Below, one piece after another: positions 58,174 through 64,000 of a DNA stretch of 64,000 nt. Positions within the stretch are counted from its first letter, which is position 1; each line of letters starts with the position of its first letter. The notes under the pieces were generated by a model, which saw only the letters and a list, made by a program, of their open reading frames with translations, did no database searches and was not told the origin of the DNA. The stretch is from Microvirga roseola (GTDB lineage Bacteria > Pseudomonadota > Alphaproteobacteria > Rhizobiales > Beijerinckiaceae). Both the position numbers and the translations under genes were made by a program. The stretch covers positions 62,001-126,000 of the forward strand of contig NZ_JAJATX010000005.1 of assembly GCF_020866965.1 (NCBI RefSeq), written 5' to 3'.

Positions 58174-59943
58174 ATGGCGATCCGCATGAAGCCTGTCGAC
58201 GTCGCTCTCATCGGCGGCGGCCTGACGGCATCCATCCTGGGCAAGGAACTGGCGGAGGCCGGCTATACGGTGGTCGCGCTGGAGCGCGGGCAGATGCGCC
58301 AGACCATCCCCGACTTCCAGTCGCCCACCATGCATGACGAGCTGAAATATTCGGTCCGCCATTCGCTGATGCAGGACCCGAACATCCAGACACTGACCTT
58401 CCGAAATTTCGTCGGACAGCCGGCTCTGCCTCTGCGCCAGCTCGGCTCCTTCCTGCCGGGCGAAGGCGTCGGCGGAGCGATGGTCCACTGGAACGGCCAG
58501 ACATGGCGGTTCCAGCCGGAATGGTTCGTACTGCGCTCATGGGTGAACGAGCGCTACGGGAGCGGTTTTCTCTCCGACGAAGTGACGATCCAGGATTGGG
58601 GCATCACCTACGACGAAATCGAGCCGTACTACTCGTTCTTCGAGAAGATCTGTGGCACGGGAGGCACGGCGGGCAATCTCAACGGCGTGATTCAGGAGGG
58701 TGGAAACCCGTTCGAGGGTCCTCGCAGCGATCCCTATCCAAACCCGCCGATGAAGCAGAGTCATTCGGGATACCTCTTCGAGCAGGGCGCGCGGGCCCTC
58801 GGCTATCGTCCCTTCCCGGTCCCGTCCTCGAATTCGACGCGGCACTACACGAACCCTTACGGGGCCGAGCTGAAGCCCTGCATGTATTGCGGATTCTGCG
58901 AAACCTATGGCTGCGAGCATTTCGCCAAGGCGAGCCCCCAGGTCTCCATCCTTCCCTATGCGCTCGCCAACAAGAACTTCGAGCTGCGCACCCGTGCCTA
59001 TGTGACCCGGATCGACTGGGACAGGCAGGCGAAGGTCGCCACGGGCGTCACCTATATCGACGCCCAAGGGCGCGAGACCTTCCAGCCCGCGAACATGGTG
59101 GTGCTCTGCGCCTTCGCGCACCACAACCCGATCCTCATGCTGCAATCGGGCATCGGCCAGCCCTATGACCCTGCGACGCGCACGGGAACCGTGGGCCGCA
59201 ATTATACCTACCAGACCATGACCTCGATCGACGTCTTCTACGACGGCCAGAAGCACATCAATCCGTTCATGGGAGCAGGCTCGCTCGGAACCGCCGTCGA
59301 CGAGTTCAACAACGGCAGCTTCGACCATTCGGGCCTCGGCTTCATCGGCGGGGCCTATATCGCGGCCTACCAGACGAGCGGCCGCCCGATCCATCACCAT
59401 CCGGTCCCCGACGGCACGCCGCGCTGGGGCCTGGAATGGAAACGGGCAGTGGCGCAGCACTACAACAGTACCGTCACGATCTCGATCCACGGCTCGTCGG
59501 TGCCTCATCCCAACAACTATATCGGCCTCGACCCGACCTACACCGATGCCTTCGGCCAGCCGCTCGGCATGATCACCTACGACTTTCCCTACAATGACCG
59601 GCTGATGTCGCGCTACGTGACGGAAAAGGCGTGGGATATCGCCAGGGCCATGGGCGGCCGCAGCGTCTCGGTCGGTTGGCTCGACGATCACTATTCCATC
59701 GTGCCTTACCAGACGACACACAATACCGGCGGTGCGATCATGGGCACCGACCCGACGACGAGCGTCGTGAACCGCTATCTCCAGTCCTGGGACCTGCACA
59801 ATCTGTGGGTCATGGGATCGAGCGTCTTTCCGCAGAACGCTGGCTACAACCCGACAGATACGGTGGGTGCGCTCGCCTATTGGGCGGTGGACGCCATGCT
59901 CAAGCAATACATGAAATCGCCACGTTCCCTGGTGCAGGCATGA
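58174..59943 (+). CDS. GMC family oxidoreductase (FAD sugar/alcohol dehydrogenase large subunit)
   Basis: A 589-residue FAD enzyme. The dinucleotide fold IGGGLTASILGKELAEAG starts at residue 13; the C-terminal GMC pattern (WVMGSSVFPQNAGYNPTDTVGALAYWAVDAM) is intact. A cysteine cluster C-x2-C-x2-C-x4-C at 236/239/242/247 suggests an iron-sulfur centre, as reported for FAD-dependent glucose dehydrogenases, though ligand identity needs checking. No signal peptide: export with subunit 3 is expected. It oxidises a sugar, sugar acid or alcohol in the periplasm. Confidence 0.9.
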   Translation: MAIRMKPVDVALIGGGLTASILGKELAEAGYTVVALERGQMRQTIPDFQSPTMHDELKYSVRHSLMQDPNIQTLTFRNFVGQPALPLRQLGSFLPGEGVGGAMVHWNGQTWRFQPEWFVLRSWVNERYGSGFLSDEVTIQDWGITYDEIEPYYSFFEKICGTGGTAGNLNGVIQEGGNPFEGPRSDPYPNPPMKQSHSGYLFEQGARALGYRPFPVPSSNSTRHYTNPYGAELKPCMYCGFCETYGCEHFAKASPQVSILPYALANKNFELRTRAYVTRIDWDRQAKVATGVTYIDAQGRETFQPANMVVLCAFAHHNPILMLQSGIGQPYDPATRTGTVGRNYTYQTMTSIDVFYDGQKHINPFMGAGSLGTAVDEFNNGSFDHSGLGFIGGAYIAAYQTSGRPIHHHPVPDGTPRWGLEWKRAVAQHYNSTVTISIHGSSVPHPNNYIGLDPTYTDAFGQPLGMITYDFPYNDRLMSRYVTEKAWDIARAMGGRSVSVGWLDDHYSIVPYQTTHNTGGAIMGTDPTTSVVNRYLQSWDLHNLWVMGSSVFPQNAGYNPTDTVGALAYWAVDAMLKQYMKSPRSLVQA

Positions 59944-60887
59944 GAACGGGAACCCTCATCTTTGCAGCATGCCTCGGGGCGTCGACCTTGAGCCTGCCGG
60001 TCCTGTCACAGGATTTCGGGCTTGAGCCGCGCCGAGGCAATGAACTCAGCCCCGGCGCCGACCCCAACCGCGGGCGCTTTCTCGCCTTCGGCGGCATTCA
60101 TGGAGAGCTCCGGGTTTCCTGCGCCCAATGCCATGAGCTCAACGGCGTCGGCAATACGAGCGGCGCCTTTCCACGCCTGAGCGATCAGGTCGGCTGGTAT
60201 CTCTACAAGACCCTTCAGGATTATGCGGTGGGCCTGCGTCCCAATAGCATCATGGGTCCCATCGCCAAGATGCTCACCCCTCAGCAGATGCAGGATCTTG
60301 CCGCCTATTACGCCTCGATCAAGGAGGCGCCCTATCCGCCGCCTCCGCCGGTCGATCTCAGAACCCGGCAGATCGGCGGCGCCATCGCAGCGGTCGGCAT
60401 TCCGGAACAGGGCGTTCCCGCCTGCAACGGCTGCCATGGTCCCAATGGCATCGGCCAGGCGCCGCTCTATCCGTATCTTGCCGGCCAGTACGCCAATTAC
60501 CTGGAACTGCAATTGTTGCTCTGGAAGCAGGGGCGGCGCGACGGCGACCCCATGAACGTCATGGAGCTCATATCCAAGGCGATGACGGACGAGCAGATCC
60601 GCGCCGTATCGCTCTATTACGCCTCCGTGCGCCCCCTGGAGGTAACACCCACGGAGGCCGACATCCCCTCGGCAACCGTGCCCAATGTCGAGATCCCGCA
60701 GACCTTTACGGGCAACCCGACATCGGTGGGAGCCGATCCCACCCCCCGCCCCAATCCGGGCAGCACCGTTCTGCCGGGGTTGGACGATGCGGCTTCCACA
60801 AACCTGAGGCCGCCCTATCTGCCACAACAGACCCGAGAGGGACCCAACCTGACGACCACGGGCCCAAGGCCGGACCCAAACCGCTAG
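59940..60887 (+). CDS. Diheme cytochrome c, copy 2 of the GMC-dehydrogenase island
   Basis: A 315-residue periplasmic cytochrome with signal peptide (ending VLSQ). Heme sites CAQCH at 61-65 and CNGCH at 162-166, again 101 apart. It is paralogous to the 56199 cytochrome over most of its length, with an added proline/threonine-rich C-terminal tail of about 70 residues. ATG at 59940 overlaps the GMC stop (ATGA), so it is translationally coupled to the dehydrogenase. Likely direct electron acceptor. Confidence 0.9.
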   Translation: MRTGTLIFAACLGASTLSLPVLSQDFGLEPRRGNELSPGADPNRGRFLAFGGIHGELRVSCAQCHELNGVGNTSGAFPRLSDQVGWYLYKTLQDYAVGLRPNSIMGPIAKMLTPQQMQDLAAYYASIKEAPYPPPPPVDLRTRQIGGAIAAVGIPEQGVPACNGCHGPNGIGQAPLYPYLAGQYANYLELQLLLWKQGRRDGDPMNVMELISKAMTDEQIRAVSLYYASVRPLEVTPTEADIPSATVPNVEIPQTFTGNPTSVGADPTPRPNPGSTVLPGLDDAASTNLRPPYLPQQTREGPNLTTTGPRPDPNR

Positions 60888-60903
60888 AGCTCGCGATCCG
60901 ATA

Positions 60904-61365
60904 ATGATGCAATGCAGGCCACAGCACGCAGGAAAGGCAAGGACGAGCCGGGCCGAGCAGGCCAGAGCCGCTCTCGCGTCGGCGCTTGTCTCTCTCCTGG
61001 CCGCATGCACCGGGAGCGAAGAGCCCGCGCAGAGCAGCAATGACAGCTTCCAGAGCTTTGATCCGCAGGTCCAGCGGATCGTGGGCGGGGATCCTGCGAT
61101 TGGCCGGGCCATCGCAGCAGCCTATGAATGCGGCGTGTGCCACGTCATCCCCGGCATCCGGGGCGCGCATGGCATCGTCGGCCCGCCGCTCACGGATTTC
61201 GCGCGGCGTCAGTATATCGGCGGGATTGTCCCTAATCACCCGACGGTCCTCGTGCGCTGGGTCAAGGATGCTCCTTCCATCGCCCCGAATACCGGCATGC
61301 CCAGTTTCGACATGACAGAGGATGAGGCCCGCCACGTGGCCGCCTATCTCTACACATTGCGGTGA
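60904..61365 (+). CDS. Lipoprotein cytochrome c (monoheme)
   Basis: A 153-residue protein with a lipoprotein signal (LVSLLAAC, modified Cys35) and one heme site CGVCH at 76-80 with the axial methionine likely in TGMPSFDMT. The domain GPPLTDFARRQYIGGIVPNHP is a class I fold. It is anchored to the membrane, placed between the dehydrogenase set and the oxidase, and would hand electrons to the oxidase. Its stop overlaps the region of the next start. Confidence 0.88.
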   Translation: MMQCRPQHAGKARTSRAEQARAALASALVSLLAACTGSEEPAQSSNDSFQSFDPQVQRIVGGDPAIGRAIAAAYECGVCHVIPGIRGAHGIVGPPLTDFARRQYIGGIVPNHPTVLVRWVKDAPSIAPNTGMPSFDMTEDEARHVAAYLYTLR

Positions 61366-61370
61366 CGACC

Positions 61371-62408
61371 ATGAGACGCTCCCGGTTCCTCGCCGCCTCC
61401 CTGTCATGCCTGACCGCCGCGATCGGCAGCATCTCCGCGGCCTCCGCGCAGCCCTCGGCCATTCTCGACCGGGCGCTCATGTGGATCCAGTCCACGATGG
61501 TGACATACGGGCCCAGCGCCGGAGCCATCGAGACCTTGAGCTGGATCATGTTCATCGGCGGGACGCTGATCTTCCTGCTCGTCCTGGGCCTGACCGCCTT
61601 CGCCATGTTCGCCCGGCCGGAACGGCGCCGGTGGATGACGAACAGGACCTTCATCATCTCGCTCGGCATCGTCTTCCCCGTGGTGACGCTGACCGCCCTG
61701 CTCATCTATGGGCTGATCCTGAACCGGACCATCGTCACGGGCGAACCGCCTGCGCTTCGGATCGAAGTGGTCGGCGAGCGGTGGTGGTGGCGCGTGCACT
61801 ACGTCGATGCCGAGGGCGAAATCCGCCTCGTCAGCGCCAACGAGATCAGGATCCCGACCGGCCGGCCGATCGAGTTCGTGCTCAAGACCCAGGACGTGAT
61901 CCACTCTTTCTGGGTGCCGAGCCTCGCGGGCAAGCTCGACATGATCCCGGGCGATGTGAACGTCACCCGCTTCTCCGCCGATCGGCCCGGCATCTATCGC
62001 GGTCAATGTGCCGAATATTGCGGCGAGCAGCACGCGCTGATGGCCTTCTACGTCGTCGCCATGCCCCAGGCCGAATTCGACGCCTGGTATGCCGTCGAGG
62101 CGGGACCTGCCCTCGAACCGACCATCCCCTTCATCGCGCGCGGACGCGAGCTTTTCATCGAGAACGGCTGCGGCGCCTGCCACACCGTGCGCGGAACGCC
62201 GGCTGACGGCGTGATCGGTCCCGACCTGACCCACATCGGCAGCAGGCTCTCGATTGCCGCCGGCACCTATCCCAACAATATCGGCACCCTCGCCGGCTGG
62301 ATTTCCTCGGCCCAGCACCTGAAGCCCGACAATCTCATGCCGTCCTTCGGGAATCTGCAGGGCGAGGAGTTGCGGGCCATCGCGGCCTACCTGGAGAGCC
62401 TTAAGTGA
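61371..62408 (+). CDS. ctaC: Cytochrome c oxidase subunit II with fused cytochrome c (caa3-type)
   Basis: A 345-residue subunit. Two N-terminal helices, then the CuA cupredoxin domain with the cysteines of GQCAEYCGEQHALM at 213 and 217, and a C-terminal class I heme site CGACH at 267-271. The fused cytochrome is the mark of caa3-type oxidases. The ATG at 61371 is listed; a GTG at 61362 that overlaps the previous stop is also possible. It takes electrons from the upstream cytochromes. Subunit I begins overlapping its stop (GTGA). Confidence 0.9.
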   Translation: MRRSRFLAASLSCLTAAIGSISAASAQPSAILDRALMWIQSTMVTYGPSAGAIETLSWIMFIGGTLIFLLVLGLTAFAMFARPERRRWMTNRTFIISLGIVFPVVTLTALLIYGLILNRTIVTGEPPALRIEVVGERWWWRVHYVDAEGEIRLVSANEIRIPTGRPIEFVLKTQDVIHSFWVPSLAGKLDMIPGDVNVTRFSADRPGIYRGQCAEYCGEQHALMAFYVVAMPQAEFDAWYAVEAGPALEPTIPFIARGRELFIENGCGACHTVRGTPADGVIGPDLTHIGSRLSIAAGTYPNNIGTLAGWISSAQHLKPDNLMPSFGNLQGEELRAIAAYLESLK

Positions 62409-64000
62409 GCGACACGACCTACGAAGGCGGGATTGCGGATACGCGGGCGAGGCAGCAGGACACGCCCGTTCACCTGCCCAATTCAACGCCACGGCCGGAA
62501 GGAGAGCTGGAGCGCCTCAAGCAGGTGTGGCGCGCCCCTCGCGGCTTTCACTTCCTCTCGGCGGTCAACAACAACTATGTCGGCGTCTGGTATGTCGGCG
62601 CGGCGCTCCTGTTCTTTGTCCTGGCGGGCGCCCTCGCTCTGATCATCCGCACCCAGCTAGCGCAGCCGGAGTTCCGGCTCATAGGGCACGATCTCTACAA
62701 CCAGCTCTTCACTATGCACGGAACGATCATGATGTTCCTGTTCGCCGTGCCGATGGTGGAGGCGATGGGCGTCTATCTTCTGCCCAACATGCAGGCCGCG
62801 CGCGATCTCCCGTTCCCCCGCCTTTCGGCCTACGCCTTCTGGGCCTATTTCATCGGCGGCACGGCCTTCTTCACGAGCCTTTTCTTCGGATTGGCCCCGA
62901 ACGGCGGCTGGTTCATGTACCCGCCGCTGACGAGCTACAAATACTCGCCCGGCATCAATGCCGATTTCTGGCTCCTCGGCATCGGCTTCATCGAGATCTC
63001 GGCCATTGCCGGCGCCATCGAGATCATCGTCGGCATCCTCAAGACACGCGCCCCCGGGCAGAGTCTCGACAAGCTGCCGATCTATTCGTGGGCCATGCTG
63101 ATCTTTGCGCTGATGATCGTTTTCGCCTTTCCGGCTATCATCACCGCAACCCTCCTGCTCGAGATCGAACGGGCCTTCCACTGGCCTTTCTTCATTGCGG
63201 AGCAAGGCGGCGATCCCCTTCTCTGGCAACACCTGTTCTGGTTCTTCGGGCACCCGGAGGTCTACGTGATCTTCCTGCCGGCCGCCGGCATGGTGTCCAT
63301 GATGGTGCCGACCATGGCGCAGACGCCGCTTTCCGGCTATCGCCTCGTCGTTCTTGCGATCATCGCCACGGGCTTCCTCAGCTTCGGCCTGTGGGTCCAC
63401 CACATGTTCACCACAGGGCTGCCGACGCTCTCCCTGAACTTCTTCTCGGCGGCGAGCATGGCGGTTGCGATCCCGAGCGGAATCCAGGTTTTCGCGTGGA
63501 TCTCGACCATCGCATCGGGCAAGCTCCAGATGCGGACGCCGACCTACTTCCTGCTGGGTTTCCTGTTCATCTTCGTGCTCGGCGGCCTCACCGGCGTGAT
63601 GGTGGCCGTCGTTCCCTTCGACTGGCAGGCGCACGACACCTACTTCGTCGTCGCACATTTCCATTACGTTCTGATCGGCGGAATGGTCTTCCCCATATTC
63701 GCGGCCTTCTATTACTGGGCGCCCACCGCCTCGTCGCGGCCCCTTTCCGAGACTCTCGGCAAGTGGGTGTTCTGGCTCATGTTCATCGGCGTGAATGTCA
63801 CCTTTTTCACGATGCACATCACCGGCCTGATGGGCATGCCCCGGCGCACCTACACCTATATTGCGGAAATGGGCTGGGGCACGCTGAACATGATCTCGAC
63901 GCTCGGCTCCTACATGATCGGGCTGGGTGTTCTGATCTTCCTCGTGGACCTTGCGAAGAACTTCCGGCCCTTCCGCGGCGAGAATGCAGGCAATGTCTGG
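62405..64000 (+). CDS. ctaD: Cytochrome c oxidase subunit I, 3' end cut by window
   Basis: At least 532 codons, open at the window end. GTG at 62405 overlaps the subunit II stop. Metal ligands are all visible: heme a His105 (TMHGTIMMF), CuB His283 with cross-linked Tyr287 (HPEVY), CuB His332 and His333 (VHHMFTTG), and heme His418/His420 (AHFHYVLIGG). About 45 residues of hydrophilic N-terminal extension precede the first helix. In caa3 oxidases subunit I is often fused to subunit III; whether this one is cannot be seen here. Confidence 0.93.
   Translation, partial: MSDTTYEGGIADTRARQQDTPVHLPNSTPRPEGELERLKQVWRAPRGFHFLSAVNNNYVGVWYVGAALLFFVLAGALALIIRTQLAQPEFRLIGHDLYNQLFTMHGTIMMFLFAVPMVEAMGVYLLPNMQAARDLPFPRLSAYAFWAYFIGGTAFFTSLFFGLAPNGGWFMYPPLTSYKYSPGINADFWLLGIGFIEISAIAGAIEIIVGILKTRAPGQSLDKLPIYSWAMLIFALMIVFAFPAIITATLLLEIERAFHWPFFIAEQGGDPLLWQHLFWFFGHPEVYVIFLPAAGMVSMMVPTMAQTPLSGYRLVVLAIIATGFLSFGLWVHHMFTTGLPTLSLNFFSAASMAVAIPSGIQVFAWISTIASGKLQMRTPTYFLLGFLFIFVLGGLTGVMVAVVPFDWQAHDTYFVVAHFHYVLIGGMVFPIFAAFYYWAPTASSRPLSETLGKWVFWLMFIGVNVTFFTMHITGLMGMPRRTYTYIAEMGWGTLNMISTLGSYMIGLGVLIFLVDLAKNFRPFRGENAGNVW

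Noticed and set aside
1-64000. CRISPR arrays, tRNA genes, prophage or insertion sequence
   Set aside because: No regularly spaced repeats, cloverleaf or transposase/integrase motifs were found on reading both strands.

Overview
The window reads as one stretch of chromosome from a high-GC alphaproteobacterium, most likely a member of the Hyphomicrobiales (Rhizobiales). A Methylobacteriaceae-type genome such as Microvirga is my best guess, but the genus is a guess only. The reasons are dense GC-rich coding on both strands, many Opp/Liv ABC transporters, membrane-bound cytochrome-c urate oxidase instead of soluble uricase, a CoA-dependent aromatic acid pathway, a LigD-type polymerase, and rhizobial-looking intergenic palindromes. 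There are no tRNA, rRNA, CRISPR, prophage or intact insertion sequences that I can see.

Region 1 (1-7208) is purine/ureide catabolism with electron carriers: a DMT exporter fragment, an XRE-cupin regulator, two c-type cytochromes, a rhodanese, a PuuE-UraD fusion, UraH, divergent PuuD and a HbpS/GlcG-like protein. Together PuuD, UraH and UraD would take urate to allantoin. Region 2 (7378-12757) is an Opp peptide-type ABC operon with a fused double ATPase. Region 3 (12798-18332) holds stand-alone genes: LigD polymerase domain, GST, PPK2, universal stress protein, SMP-30 lactonase and a DMT transporter. Region 4 (18441-23265) is a first branched-chain-type ABC operon, followed by a GreA-like factor, a MscS channel and a PAS-PAS-GGDEF diguanylate cyclase.

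Region 5 (27334-41067) is the most coherent block. A minus-strand operon encodes a flavin monooxygenase/old-yellow-enzyme fusion, SDR, MarR regulator, crotonase, acyl-CoA dehydrogenase and Rid protein. An aryl-CoA ligase lies upstream of it, and divergent from the ligase are a second Liv transporter and a kynurenine-formamidase-like hydrolase. Two copies of one 18-bp palindrome (TATTTNAAGCTTNAAATA) lie in the two promoter regions, which suggests a single MarR-controlled regulon for uptake and CoA-dependent breakdown of 2-aminobenzoate (anthranilate) or a close relative. The crotonase lacks both classical catalytic glutamates and the Rid protein lacks the classical arginine.

Region 6 (41068-53211) is mixed: large intergenic palindromes, a secreted histidine phosphatase, an Mfd-like helicase, a methyltransferase and small hypothetical genes. 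It also has an exported unknown protein preceded by a tiny overlapping leader ORF, then FecR and a CHASE2 adenylate cyclase, then a secreted Gly/Asn/His-rich repeat protein. A remnant of a Na+/H+ antiporter, an SDR with a membrane tail, and two tiny membrane-protein genes complete it.

Region 7 (53429-64000) contains a YddA/SbmA-type ABC protein and a DedA protein that share a CTAG stop, then a respiratory island. The island has paralogous diheme cytochromes c flanking a Tat-signal small subunit and a GMC dehydrogenase with a Cys-rich cluster motif, then a lipoprotein cytochrome c and a caa3-type oxidase (subunit II with fused cytochrome c; subunit I running off the window). It looks like a dedicated route from a periplasmic sugar or alcohol dehydrogenase to oxygen.
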